From Cristatella mucedo (taxonomy: Eukaryota > Bryozoa > Phylactolaemata > Cristatellidae): a DNA stretch of 64,000 nucleotides. The position numbers were made by a program, and so were the translations under genes. The notes beneath the pieces were generated by a model that searched no databases, was not told where the DNA came from, and saw only the letters and a list, made by a program, of their open reading frames with translations. The first letter of the stretch is position 1, and every line of letters starts with the position of its first letter. Where the stretch lies: the NCBI GenBank assembly GCA_009760855.2, contig WPIO01000065.1:1221501-1285500 (forward strand), in the 5' to 3' direction. This document shows, one piece after another, positions 13,001-28,000 of this stretch.

Positions 13001-16000
13001 TATGAGGAGTGACCTACTTTTAGCAACAGCTGCTTGCAATGTGCAGGCGAATCAATGCAAAGTTCAAAGTGACTGCCACGAGTTGCCATGCTGCAAGGTC
13101 GATTACCTTGCCGCTCGGTGTGACCCACCAGTGGCAGATAGTCTGTCGATGCAGTGTAGCTGTCGCGATGCTCTGGCATTCGGCCATCGTCGGCTGCCTC
13201 GTCTGGCAGCGCGTCCGGAAGCTTATCTGCACAATCGTGCGCAGCAGCCTGTGGCATAACTGCATTGCCGGGTAGCGATGTTAGCAGCCCACTGTGGCTG
13301 CCAGTTTTACTACTGCTTCTGCCTTTGCCGCAATGACATGTCTGCGGTATGTATTCGGTGCCAGGAGGCATGTTCCACACAGGCAGGGCAACCACCGGTA
13401 GTCCGTCGTTTCGCTGTGGCTGCTGCTCTTTCTGCGTCGTTAGGGGGGTCTTTGCGGCAGCCGCCGCGGCTCTGTCAGCCGCTAGGTACCGGCTGAGGAG
13501 CTGCAGGACTTCAGTGTCTCGCACTTGTTGCTGGCGTGCCTCGTCCCCGTCGGTCCTCGAAGTAGCAGCTGCTGCGCTCGCTTTGCCGTTCGTGACGGCG
13601 CCACCTTGGTGGTGGTACATTTTCTTATATAGCTCCAGCATCCTGATACCGTCCATGCTTGCGCTGCTTGTGTGATCTAGGTCACACTCGGCGATCTCGA
13701 CTTTTAACTCACTCATTCTGTTGCTATGAGTAAGCAGTGCAGCGCGTGCGGTGCTCGATCGCGTGAGTTTCTCGCTTTGTACTCACTTGATCCCGACGTG
13801 TTCAGCTCATGCAAGCTAAACGATTGTCGAGCTAGTGTAGCAGCCACCTTCGGTCTGTCGGTCAATCCAGCCTGGCTGGCTTGATTGTAGCCTTCGGCTT
13901 AGATGTTGCACTTCTGCTGGCGTTGGCTATGAACCTACTCGTGGCCCACCAGCCTTGTGACCTTACAGCAGCACCGGTTCTTACCTGGTGATAGGAATGC
14001 TAGTCTCCCACACTGTGAGCTGGATCATGCGTAGCAAGCTGCACCAAGTCGAGAGTGGCTATAGGCCTCGTTTGCTGTGATCGATACCTGACTGGTTGAA
14101 TGGCTATTGTTGCCTATAAACAATAGTGGGGAAGTGGGGGGCACTGTGCTCAGAGCTGCATAAATGAGCCAATTGTTTCAGACATAGTTGCAGTCTTCCC
14201 AGACTCCCTTGGCGATTCGGCTTTGCGTTTTAGATTGAGCAATCGCTTATGGGTTTTTGTGATTGCTGTTGAGGATGATGTTTCTGATCGGGTTGTTACT
14301 GAAGGTATTTGTGACAGAGGACTTGTGCAAAAGCTGTAAATTATATATGTTAGACATCCTATTTGTGTGCAATCATTAAAGCACGTACAGACTGATCTTA
14401 ATGGTACAGTGGTTCCATTAAAGCTCTCATAACACAGCAACCAAGTCAGCAACTAAGGAATATCGTAAAAAAATACATATGTGACAGAAAGCAGTATCAG
14501 AAACAGGCGATGTATTAGTTCTTGCACTTGCTCACTTGCCAGATGTAAAAAAACCAAACAAACTGTACATAACCTGAGTAGTCGTTGTAGTCCCATCGTT
14601 AACTGTGCAAAATGAGCAGATTTTTAAGGGTAACCGACTTGCTTGCCATAACCGGTAACCGACTTGGTTAGTGTCTGCGGCTTTTCTTTGGTTAAACTAA
14701 GCAGTGAGAGCTGCGAGGGCACGATGGTCTATGCTTTCTGTAGATAGTTTTCTGGAGGTCTGTGCAACAGCACATGTTTCTTTTGCTACTGACTAACTCT
14801 GACCTACAAGGCTTGCCACGCCACGTTAGTTCATACTTAGCTGAGCTGCTGCACCAGTTTCAGCCTCCTTGTGCCTTCAGGTTCTCTATAGACCTTAAAT
14901 TAGCTCTTCCATTCCTGCCCTTTAAGTATGTTAACGACAGAAGCTTTTATCCGCATATCCCAGACTGTGGGATTCACTTGCACAGTTTTTATGTATTAAC
15001 GTCTCTGCTGCTGCTTGCGACTCGGGCACATCATTCCAAGCCATTCTAAGCTGCTACTTTCATGCTGCTCACTTCCTTGACTCAGCTGTGCTTCTCGGAT
15101 TCTTTTTGTTTCGCGAGATGAAATCTGTATGCACACCAAAAGCCTATTGGGCTGTCTGTGCTTAGGCTTTCTTTTGTGCCATAGAAAACTTGAGTGTAAC
15201 AACTGCTTAGTCCTTGTGGCTTAATAGAGTTACCGACGAAGATAAATTATGTTGGGATAATTGCTCTGTGACATGCTGCCTCTCATCGTGCAAGTCGACT
15301 TAAGTGAGAAGCATAGAAACCGTGGTAATTGTTATAGTAAATGTAAATATAAATATATATAAACCGACCTCTTTATTTATAAAGTACTATAACATGCGTG
15401 GGCTACATTTTCCAAATTACAGCAATTTTAAGTAACAAAGTGTCCTGCAATGCAAAATGTCTGATTAGCTTATGTGTGCTAGCTAGTTTTGGTCTGTAGA
15501 AACTTCCTCGTAGCACAACTACGAAATTTGCTGTACAAAAGGGATCCACGTTTAGCAAAAGAGATGGTATTTGCGCATATATTCATACTTGATCTCCTTG
15601 GTTCAGTCACGAAACTCCACAGCCATGCAAACCGAGTTGTACCGGGGAATGCGATCTAATTCCATTATGATCTGACCTAAGTTTATGCCCCCCCCCGTTT
15701 AAAAAATATTCTGGAACTAAGTTAATAATTTCACATGTGTGGGTGTTCCCAACAGCTGTTTGCATTAAATGCTTCTACTTTCCGGTTTTGTATGTGGTGT
15801 GTCGAAGACCGTGTCAGCATAAGTACTTAGCGCTTAGTTATAGCATTTTTTTGGAGGACTGTGGTCACTTAGTTATTACTTCCGGCGTCGATCAGGTGGC
15901 GTGTTTGCTTATGTACTGTCTTGGCCATCACTGCTTCGGTGAGCTGTTGTTTGTTTCACCTAAGGTACGACATTGTATGTGCGTTTTATATCGTGATTAA

Positions 16001-19000
16001 TTCTTTCAGTCAGTGTGCTTACAACGCTCGTATATTCCCATCAACTGGTCTCTTGTTGTACGTTTCTGTATTTATGAAGCCCTGTAAAGAAGCTGAGGAA
16101 TATCTCACATCTTGCCTCTTGTCCTGTTTCGATAGGTCAAAGTGGATATACATGCCGAATATGAGCTGGAACATCTGCTTATCGAGGGTCATTGCTACGA
16201 TGCTACCTCTGGTCAGCCTCCACGGGGCTTACAATTTGTCATGGGTACCGGTCAAGCTACTACTGACACCATCGTAATGGCTAACTTGGTGAGAACATCG
16301 GTGCAGCATTTGTGTGCACCTGCCTGAACGAGTACCAGGATACTGATCTCACATCACTTTTTGTCAATGATGACTTGGAGCTGCGTGGTGCTCCAACGCT
16401 GACCCACAAGGCCCGCCACGGCTTGGCTCCTTCATACCTAGCTGAACTGCTACATCAGTTTCAGCCTGTTCGCACCCTCAGGTCCTGTGTGGACAATAAA
16501 TTAGCTGTCCCATTCCTCCGCTTAAAGACAATTGGCGACAGAAGCTTTAGCTCTGCAGGTCCTAGACTGTGGAACTCGCTTCCACAATTCTTACGCAACG
16601 ACATCTACTCTCCTACTGCCGACTATGGCACATCTTTTTCAGCGGTCCTGAACTGCTACTTCTATGCCACTCACTACCTCAACTGCTCTCCTAACTCTGC
16701 TATGCTTGCCACTTTCCCTTTGTTGCGTGAGACGAAGTCTGTTGGCTACCGAATGCGTACCGAAAGCTGCTTAGGCTGTGAGTGCGCTATACAAAACTCT
16801 CCTGCGTAACGCCCACATGGTCTTTATGACTTTGTGGAGTTACTGACGGAGATACATTACATTAGATACATTCGTGTAGTTTTCACTTGCGAGCCGACTT
16901 GCAGAATGAGCATTTACCGAAAGTCTTAGGAAAATTTGTGAAATCGGCAGCTGGAGTGCTTGCATGCCCATTCTTGTTCGAATTGATCATGCTGACCCTG
17001 TGCATGTCACCCCTAACCATGTTATTCATGTTGCTTATCAAGCATGATACCACTCACCATTCGATCACGTTTCCTTTGCCGCAAATGTAAAGTGCCTAGA
17101 AAGAGATTGAGTTCTGTGAGGGTGCTTTATCAAGTGTATTATTATTATCATCCGGCTGCTGAAGGGAAGGGTCTTCACTGGCTTCTAGTTGATAAACGAA
17201 TTCTGTTCTAGACAGCTCTTGAGGTTCCACAAGTCGTAATTTGCCAGTTCCCTCCTGCCTCCTTGGCCTGATCAATGATCAGTGGGTATTTTAGGTTGCT
17301 GGTTACTGTGCACTGGCTGCTGTGCCCAGCTGCCTGAACGTCGCGTGAGATAGGACCTTTACCAAACGGCTTTCGCTGAGACTTTTTATCAGAGCACCTA
17401 GCGTTGACTAACACATTTCAAACTTTCAAAGCTAGCTAAAGATAATAATAATAATGATGATAATACTGTATTTGTTATAGTGCCCTCAGAGAACTCAATC
17501 TCTTTCTAGGCACTTTACATTTGCTGTAAAGGAAGCATGCACTTTTTAGGGTAGTCTATAGTCTAGGCTAGTTTACTAGATTTATAGACTTGGCTGTGCC
17601 CTGTGGCTCAGTAGGCAAACCGGAGCACAGACAAAACCAAAACCATGGGAACATGCAAACAGTACGAATGGTAAAGCATTTAGGAGAAATGTATTAGTTT
17701 AAACAAAATCAGAAGATCTGTTTGTTAATATCCTGTCTGCTTGACATTTTTTCCAGTATTTCAGCTGCCAGGGGCTTCTGAGCTCATGTGGCATCTTACT
17801 AGCACTCTTGCAATTCCTAAACTCATTGCTCTTAATGAAAATGCTTTGCACCTCTTCGTGGCCACTGCTTGTGCAGTTTAGTCAATGCTTTGCTTACGAT
17901 CTGGAACCCAGAGCAAGGGATAGTGTCTACTTTACTTATAGGAGAGCATAGAGGAGTTGTGAGACACTCATGCGGTAGACCAGTTGGTAAACATCGGCTG
18001 GACAGGAGAGCTGCTCGCCTGGCGTTGCAATAGTCAGCTTGGTTTTTTAAACTTTGGAATGGTTTCGTAATGCTTTCGAAGGCACAATTCACAGTTGCTA
18101 GGTTGTATTGCATGTGCACACGGTGAGCCACAGCTATTAGGATACAACCTGCACAGGACTAGTCGACAGCTGCATCTTAGACTGTTTAAGGATCTGCTAG
18201 AGGCCTGGGAATTCTACAGATGACCGACCAAGTACTATATGCTCCTTGATCTAGCGATTCCAAAAAGAACGCTCGTAGTGATGAACTGATTGTTCAAGCT
18301 TGTGCTAGTTCGTGGCTGACTAAGCAAAAGCCGCAATTCTTAGTGTGATAAAACTTGTCACTTAACAAGACGAGCCAGTAGATTGACAGAAAACAAGCTA
18401 CAGGTATGATACAAATGTTCTATTCAAGATATGTTCAGCATATTCCTAAAAACCGGGCCGGTCGCATGTGGGTGTGCATGCCTCAAAAACCCGCATGGCT
18501 GCAAACATTAATGTCATGGATTTTTTGCTCACCACTACTTAGTGCTTAACGTCCTTATCGATCTCTCTTATCTAATCATAATATCAAGCAATCAATTGAA
18601 AAACCAGCCTTGTGGACATGCAGACGCAGCCTTATTAGTGCAGTCGAGCCTGGTCCAATCGCTAGCTGCACATAAGTGCCACCTGCTCGTTAGCAACCAT
18701 TTTCGGCTGGCTGGAATGCATGAATCCACTTTGTAGTCTAACCCTTGTCTCGACAATACCCTTCACTAATGGATGGGGTGTACTTACTGTACTCTGTGTG
18801 TGCGAGCGATGCCATCACTGTTTGCAATCGCTCTTTAGCTTTCTTTTGATTTCTTGCTACGAGACAGGCCCTGGCTGTAACTTCGTTCCATCTGACTGAT
18901 TCTCTTATGCGGCTTGGTGCTTTAGGGTTACTTCCAACTCAAAGCGAATCCTGGAGTATGGCAGCTGCAGTTGCGTGAAGGCCGCTCTCGTGACATTTAT

Positions 19001-22000
19001 GAAGTCGTAAGGTGTGTATTTTTGAGCCTATGGAAGGCTTGCTGGCTGTGCAATGCTGACACTTCGTTTCTACTGGCCTGTGACCTCTTGCAATAGCTGG
19101 AAAGGAGTTGTTGAAGCAATGCGTGTTAAGTATGTATTATGCACACACTGTAGAACTGAGGCACAAACACCGAGTCGTTCCAGGTTTTGCGGGTGGAGCT
19201 TTCTTGGGCTCAAATGATGCAGGTCAATGTGGTTATGGCCCGTAAGAGCTGCACTAGATCGCTGAAAGTATCTGCTAATATATCTGTGTGTGTGTGTGTG
19301 TGCGCGTGTGCGCGTGCGTTCGTGCGTGCGTGCGCGCGTCTGTGTGCGTGTGCGTGCGCGTCTGTGTCTGTGCGCGTGTGCATGTGTGTGCGCGTGTGTG
19401 TGTGTGTATAATAGATATGTTATGCTAATAGATATGTTGATTGGCGGGGTGCATTGCAGTTATCCTCTTTCAGCTCTAGCTGTTGGTGTTTTTTTGCAGT
19501 CACGAGAACACTGATTCGCCACCCAACTCCCCGGACTTAGTTGCTGTGATTAACAGCTTTAACTCCAAAATACTCAGGTTAAAGGTAAGCCATGCTCGTT
19601 TACTTAGCTGCCGTTTTATTTGCTAGCATGCGGGAGCAGGCAGTGCTGATTGTACCGCCCCCTCGATGCTATCAGGTGAAGAAGAGGGCTGGCAAAATGA
19701 ATGAGGATGTGCTCGGAACTGACAACGAAGATATCGACGAACAGCCGACCTTGTGGAACTCAATTGCAAGGTCAGCTTTTATTAGCCGATCCCTTTCATG
19801 AGCGTGTCTATATGGCAAGGATCTTTATCAAGGCTTGCTCTTTTCACTCTGTTGTGGTGCTGTATTTCGTGCAGCTGCACATCGTGCACCTGCGAGCGGC
19901 TGCCTGTTGTCAGTGTAGCGAATTGTTTATTGCAGCTCGTTCACTGGCTCTGCCCCAACTACCGTAAAAGATTATGAGAAAGACGAGACACTTAATATAT
20001 TCTCCTTAGCTTCTGGACACCTGTACGAGCGCTTTTTAAGGTTTGTTCATCTCGGCTCTGCCTGCCCTGCTGCTGCATCAACTGCTGCTTCAACTGCACC
20101 ACTTGCGATGAGAGCCCATTTGTGCCTGCATGCCACGAACTTCTTTTGTGGCAGGATAATGATGTTCAGAGTCGTCAAAACAACACAGTCAAAAGTCAAA
20201 TTCTGGCTCTTGAAGAACTACTTATCACCAACTTTTAAGGTGGGCTAGCTTCTTGATCCTTAGTATGTGCTGTGTGAATTTGCAGTGTGTGTTTACTTAC
20301 TTAGCTGCTGTTTAGGGATCGCCTAGAAAGGGACAGACCTCTCAAGGAATTGGCTGCTAGAAAGACGCTTAGCTGTTACCATAACAATGACCTCGAGACA
20401 TCCCCTGACGTGTCAGCATTTAAAAAGGAGCTAAATCCCACCTATTCCTTTTAGTATTTAGTCTGTCCTTCTAAGTTATTTTTTGTGTGCTCCTATGTGC
20501 TGAAAAGCTGCAGTTGTGCATGTCAACACTAACCAATTGATATTCTTCCTTTCCAGCATATGTAAAGTGCCTAGAAAGAGATTTAGCTCTGTTAGCAAAT
20601 TATGCAAATGCTATATAAATTATAATTATATATTTTTATTATTAATAAATGTGTCCGGATTTTCATTGGTTAAGGGTGGGGTGACATGGGATTATTGACC
20701 ATGCTGTAGAATGGGGACATGATGTTTTTTCTGTTGCTGAACTTAAGAAAAAAATATATAATTCATTTATATAGCACCCCAAGAGAACTTAATCTCTATT
20801 CAGGCGCTTCACATAGGCCTCCGGGCTCGAGCCCACGACCTCAGTCAGACCTTGGTCCGGTCGAGCACCTTAACCGCTAGACCAAACCAGCTCGGCAGAC
20901 GTTTGTCGTAGGCTTGTAGTCTGGGCCTACCATGGAATCATTCGTTGCAGCCCCGCAATGCTAAGTGGCACACCATCAACATGTATGTTGCAAATTGATG
21001 CTTTTGTTGCAACTGTATTTGCGACGAAAGCTTGCCTGGTGTGCTCTGTCGTGTTAGGTCGGTGAGCCGTGATGGCACACTAGGTAAGGAGATTTCTCAT
21101 CACAACCTCGGTCCCGGGGTCGTGGGTTCGTATCTTGCAGTGAGCGATCCTAAATTGCCACTGCAAGCCGTGGTGATAGCCTATAAGGCTCTTCTGATAC
21201 TTTACAAAAAGAGGCTGTTAAATCAACTAGTATTTATTTTTTAAGGGTCCTGCCGTGTAGTTGGCAAGGCAATTGCCCCACCCGCAGCTGTTGAGCCTCG
21301 ATGCTGCTGTTGTGACCCCGGGTTCCTCGAATAACTGCACTCCACTGCGATCAGCCTGCCATTTCCAAAATAACACTGCAAAACTTCGGTTTCGACTCCT
21401 CTCAATCTATGTTTATGTTCCAGGTTTACCCACTAAATTGCATGCAGTTGTGCCTGCACGTTCTTGTGCAATTGGCCTCCAGCAGCCAGTGAGGTCCAGC
21501 GAGCAGCCCTGCACTTTCATAGTGGGCTCCACCTGCCATTTTCAAAATAAGCATACATAATTTTGCTTTGAGTTATATAGATGACGGCGTTACAGGTTTA
21601 CTCACCGTCTCGTGCAATTGCTCGTGCGCGTTGTCGTGCCAATGGCTTCCAACGGCACTATCCAGCCAGTGGAGGCCATTTGCATGAGAGTGCACCTGGG
21701 CAGTTGCTTGAAATTTTGTGAGTCATTCCGGAGCACCGTTTTCTATTAAGTGGGATCCGAACCGTAGTTACATGATGCTTGTTTTGGATATGGCTGGTGA
21801 ATCCAAGTTATTCGTGGGACCCATGGCCACCTTGGTCTATCGTATGCCGTTACTTTGTGGGACAATTTACTAATGTTCTCTAGTTGTGACCCTCCCCCAG
21901 GAACAGCTGTTGAAGAGTGCACCTGCCTATTTCCTTTGGCTTTTTTGCTTTTTGTATATTGTACCAACCACAGCACTAGTGTGGTCATCCTGGCTATTGG

Positions 22001-25000
22001 CCCCAGCCTACCTATCAGATCTACTCCCCCACCAGGCTAAGCATCGTACCACCCACTTTTCAGAATCTAACTGTTTACTTATACTTCATACAAATCTCAA
22101 ATCCTTTGGAGACCGTGCCTTTAGTTCGTATGCTTCCAAAGCCTAGAAATTATTCCCGACTTAAGTCACAAAATCTCCTTACATGTCCACATTTAAAAAG
22201 AACCTAAAGCGCCTCTATTTGTGACAGCATTTAGTAGGTCCCTGTTATTCATCCTTTATGTACTTATGCGTGCTTATACTGTGCATGCTGCCACTAACCA
22301 AACCTGCATGCTGACCCTGTGCATGTCACCCCTAACCATGTTATTTTTGTTCATTGAGCATGCTACCACTAACCATTCGATCTTGCTTCCTTTGTAGCAA
22401 GTGTAAAGTGCCTAGAAAGAGATTGAGTTCTCTGAGGGTGCTATATCAAATTCATTTTTTATTATTATGAAGATGTTTAATAATTGCCTTATTCTTTAAG
22501 AGACGTTATTCGTAAGCATCCAACTGAAATTTCAAAATGGGTACTAAAATTAGCTCGTAACAGTGGTCTCTATTGGCATTCTCATTTTTGGGTGATCGCT
22601 TTTCACTTAGTTATAATGTATTAATGCTGATTTTTTGTTGTGATTTGATGTTGTGTAGTTGCATAGCAAGTTGTAGTGCTGCATGTTTGCTTGCTTTTGC
22701 TTTTGTTTTCTTTAATGGTTTTTGGTTTCCTAATCATCGTGATAAATTGACTGAGCACCTCGTAAATGCTTGCTATCATATTTTATAATCACTGCTGTGG
22801 CATCTTATTATAGCAATTTATACCACACATGGCAGCTGAGTATGGCTTCGAGTACGAATTGGTTCAATACAAATGGCCTCGATGGTTGAACCAGCAGACA
22901 GAAAAACAGCGGGTCATGTGGGGATACAAAATCTTGTTCCTAGACGTTCTGTTTCCTTTGGATGTCAAAAAGATTATATTCGTTGATGCTGACCAGGTAT
23001 ATTCCTTTTTATTTAAACCGTCTGTTGTGCAAGCTTATATTGTTTCACCCGACAATAGCATTGCTACTTATGCTGTATTTTTTTGTTAGTCATCGCTGAA
23101 TCTTATGTGAGCAATCGTTCCGTCATCGCCTATGGCTTCTTTGCAGATTGTGTTGGGTGACTTACAAGAACTATACGATCTTGACCTTGAGGGAGCACCA
23201 TACGGTTATACGCCATTCTGTGAGAACAGGAAAGAAATGGATGGCTTTAGGTATGTGTTCCTTTACTAAAGTAACGCCCCATTTAGCCCCTGAATGTTGA
23301 TCTGGCTAATGTGTGTTGCGCTGTTACATTAGTGCCAGTATCGTGCACACGGCTGTATTGCAACAGTGCCAATTGATGACTGTAGTTAGTGAGCTCAGCT
23401 CTTAGTAATCACAGTAGTCTTGCCTGTTCTTGTATTCGTGCTAGTTCCGATGTTAAAACCATTGTTACACACCAGCTGCTGTCACTTTTGCATTTGCTTG
23501 CAGTGTGTACATGTAGTCTGTTCACAAGTTTTTATGATTTAACGGGGTACTTGATATGCGTTTAAACTCTTATCATTACTAGCTGGCTGTGCGCCTCCGA
23601 TGTCCAGTAACGAGCAAGTCTTCACCCGAGCGGTTAAAGGTGCTTGCGTGCTTGCATGCTAGTTCTTCTAACCACTGCCCCTGTACTTTGCTTTCCGTCA
23701 TATTCTGTCATCGGAGCCTTCATTCGACGCATTCTGCTTAACAGGCATTGTTTTGCTGGGCATCTGTCCGACAGTATGGGGAACTAGTTCAACATCGGAG
23801 TCATAGTGTTGTGTGAAGCAATACTGGTGACAGGTAGTAAGTGTAGGCCGAATGCAAATCTTAACAGCTGGTAGTTTTAAAATGGATTTTTATTGGCATT
23901 GTGAAACCATCCATTTGGAAAGTGCTCAGGAATTGAGCGCCGCCTGCCGTGGGACTGGGGGCAGAACAATTAATTTTCACACAGAAGGGTGTTGTTCGGC
24001 AACCTCAGGTTCTTTCTGGGCCAGTGTTCTACCCACCAAGTTGTTTAGATCCTGTTCTCCTACGGCTTAAAGCCTATCACATAGTAAGGGGCATATGTGT
24101 AGTGCTGCACCAGCCAAAGCTTCGTGAAAGCCTCCTCTTTAGTTCCCATCGAAATGTGAGCAGGGGCCAGATGCAGTCAATCTGTGCTCTTGTCACTTGA
24201 AAGGTAGAAAATCGTTTTGAAATGATCTACTAACACTATTGCACAAATAGGTTTGTTGTTCACAGTTGCAGCTGTACTAGTGCCGGGCGAGAGTCCTGAC
24301 ATTGTGTGGCATTCAAAAGTTCTTCCTGATTGACCGATTGCTATTATCGCTGGCATCTTTAGAATCTTCCTGGTTAAATCTGTTAGCACTTCCCGATGAA
24401 TAGTCCTCTACAACCTCTGTGTGTCGGCTGCCCATGTCGTCGTTGCCTATGATCCCCTGAAACTTTATCTTACCTACAGTATGCCCTGCTGTTGCATACT
24501 TGGTGTTTGCGCTGACATCAAGCTTGCCTCTGGGTTTGGGCACCACGTTTGGGGGCCACGGCTCAGCTCCCGATGATAACACGTGTTTTGTTTTTTCTAA
24601 TGCTATGCTATTGCTTAAAGGGATGTTTAGTGCTAATCTGGCAGCCCGTTTCGTTTGGCTGCACATTTTTATTTATATCCTTTCAACTTGTAACATTTAA
24701 CTTTTTCTCTTACCTTTCCGAAGTCAGCGCCTTCAGAGATAGCTATATAGTAACCTGTAGTCAATTGGTCAATCGGTTTGGATCGGATCTTGGCTTCATA
24801 CTTACGTGTCAAACTGAAAGCTTCAAATCTTGGCTACTCATGACTAATTTCCTAAAATTGCCTATAGGGGCAAAGAACGTTGTACGTAGTGGAGCCGGCA
24901 GGCTTTGTGAGAAATTGGGGTCGTGTTTAAATGCCAGCACCATCTCAAAGAAGATCTCAGAGAAGCAGAGATCTTAAAGGAGACCTACCGCAAACCTCCA

Positions 25001-28000
25001 TTGTAGAGCGGTTGTGTGCCACTTAGAGGTGGATAGTGTTGGTGTGTCTATGCTTTCGGCTGCAACTCTAGACTGCCTTGCCGACTAAGAAGGTACTGCC
25101 ATGGACCATAGCTCAAATCCTTGTAATAATAATAATACATTTGTTTAGCGCCCTCAGCGAACCCAACTTCTTTCCATGCACTTTCCATATGCTGCAAAGG
25201 AAGCATGGTCAAATGGTTAGTGGTAGCATGCTCAATGACAACAAGTATGTCACGGTTAGATGTGACATGCATAGGATCAGCATGTAAATATGGTTAGTGG
25301 GTGGTAGCACTCACAGTGTCAGCACAAATAATCAGACAAAGGACGAATCGCATGGACCCACTGAATATTGTGATATATATATATATATATATGTATTTTG
25401 AGCTCTTTTGTAAATGTCGTCAAGTCAAGGGATGTCGTGACGTCTGTCGGGAGTGAGTTCCAGGCTTTGGGACAAACTAAAGGCACTCTCTCCAAAGGAT
25501 ATGAGGTTCGCAGATGTAGCTAAGCAATTTGATTAGGAAAAGTGAGTGGTACGGTGCCTAGCCTGTTGGGGGAGTAGATCTGATAGGTAGGCTGGAGCCA
25601 AAGAACGAAGGGACTTAGAAGTGAGTGACAGAACATTAAAGTCGATGCGTTGCTTTACTAGAAGCCAGTGCAGGTCGGCAAGAAGTGGTGGTGTGATGTA
25701 GCAACTGCAACGCTCACGACAGACAAGCCTAGTTGCAGAGTTTTGCACCAGCTGTAAGCACCTGATTGCATAGCTGCTAGACCAGCAAGCAGTGAGCTAC
25801 AGAAGTCGAGACAGGATGTTGCAAATACACGGACCAATTTAGATGTGGTATCCTTGTCTAAGCAAACCCGAATTTTGGCACTTTTATGTTGCTGAAAGTA
25901 GGTGGACTTGATTGTGGAGCTGATGTAGTCGTCTATAGAAAGGTCACACTGGAACAGAACATCCAGATTTTGTGCACATGCTAAAGGAGATATGCTGGCA
26001 GAGCCTATTTGGAGCGCTGAGCTTTCCAAGTTAGTTGTATCGTCATTTAATTTAGGAAAGTTTGCTGCCATCCATTTGTGGATGTCACCAATGCATGCAG
26101 CAAGGTAGTTGAGATAATTCGACATACTGGACGGCCTGAGGGGTCAAAGCAAAGGTACAACTGAGTGTCATCGGCTTAGAAGTGACCCTTAACCGTGTTT
26201 CGTGTGCATGCGGTAACTTGCTGCCTTAGGCTTGCATATCCGAGCAAAATTGAAGAGTATGACTGAATCTGAATGTCAATGAAAGAGGCTAGAGTACCTC
26301 TTGGGTCTTAGCCCAAGGTTAAGGCACTTCCTCTTCACGACCGAGATCGGAGTTTTGAGTCGTGGATGATTTCTTATTGCCTACTGAAAGCAGTGATGGT
26401 AGTTTTAAAGGCTCTTCCGCCTCTGCGTAACTGAGGCTGTTAAGCCAACTAACCTTTTTAGCAAGCAGTAGCTCTGAACGACGACTAGAAAGGGTAAAGA
26501 GAAGCTTTCAATACCTGTGGAAGTAGGCTCCATATTCTAGAATCCACAGAGTAAAAGCAACTGTTATCTGCAGTTTTTAAGTGAAAGTGCGGGCAGTTCA
26601 TTCATTATCCCGCGAGGAAGCTGAAACAGCCCCACTAATTACTGCTAAGTGTGAATTTTGGTTAGTATTCTCTGATAACTGGGAGCTACCGTAACTCCTA
26701 TATCAGCGGGATAACGTGTGCAGATTTCAATACTGCCCAGCAGCCGTATTCAGCCCTGCTATTGTAAGGTAAATGACCTTTTGCAGCAGTTGCATTTCTT
26801 TTTCATTGCTGTTGCTCTGTGACAGCACAATACGTTCGGACAAAGTTGCTGTTTTTCATGAAATCTTCTGGGTAAGGAAGCCGTAATATTGTGGATTCAT
26901 TTGCCTGTCTTGGCCAAGTTAATGTATATATTAAGGTGAGTTTTAATCCATGTTACTCTATGATCATAGGTTCTGGAAGTCTGGCTACTGGGCTTCACAT
27001 CTTGGTGGACGACCATACCACATAAGTGCGTTATACGTCGTTGACTTGAAAAAGTTCAGGAAAATTGCCGCCGGCGACCGACTACGAGGCCAGTATCAAG
27101 GTCTCAGCCAGGATCCCAACAGCTTATCTAATCTGGATCAGGTACACTCTTTGTTTTTACACTGAATGTTTGTGTTGTGCCATATGTGGATGGAGTGGCT
27201 GCCTTCCTCACTGCTGCCTCGTGATGACAAGTGAGGCGCTGGCAGCTTGCGCAATGCACAGAAGACAGTGCTTCGAGTTTAACCTGCTGCTATCCGTTGG
27301 TACGACTCAAGTCGGATTGGAAAGGCAGCTGCGTTTCATTTTTTCGGTTGTAGGATTTGCCTAATAATATGATTCACCAAGTCCGCATTAAGTCGCTGCC
27401 GCAGGAGTGGCTGTGGTGTGAGACGTGGTGCAACGATGAATCAAAGAAAAAGGCAAAAACGATCGATCTGGTGCGAGCTCTGCTTATTTTCTTACCGTAG
27501 CCTCAGCCTCTGCCAGTAGAAGACCCATTCGCTCAACGTTGTCTCCAGGCATGCATGCAATTTGCTAGTGCTGGCGGCTTGCCGTAGCGCGCAGATCGGC
27601 CCTCCTCCGATGTTGTTATCGTTCTTCCACCCGAGCGTTATTATTATGCGCTGCTGCACTGATTTTACCCCTCACACTTGTGTTGTACAGTGCAACAATC
27701 CATTGACGAAAGAGCCGAAGCTGCAGGCCGCTCAACGCATCGTGCCCGAGTGGCCCAATTATGACAACGAGATCAAGGCCTTGTTTGAGCGAGTTTACGG
27801 CGCGAACGGCACCAGCGCTCCGCCACCGTCTGGAGCAGCAGTGCCGGCAAGTTCTAGGAAAGGTACGATATCGATAGATGCTAAGTGGCCACGCTGCAAC
27901 GGCATGCTGCAAGCGAGCTTCCTTCCCCTGCTGCAGCAGCAGCAAGCTGGCGTCTCTGTCAGCAGCTACTTATGCTGCCGGTGAGACAATTCGCCTGGGA

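Noticed and set aside
17595-17650. tRNA gene or third SINE family
   Set aside because: Has an A-box-like GTGGCTCAGTAGG but no B box or cloverleaf. A similar weak piece at 9727 does not strengthen it enough.
19187-19514. Cys/Val/Arg-rich frames
   Set aside because: Translations of a GT/CG simple repeat in a UGGT intron.
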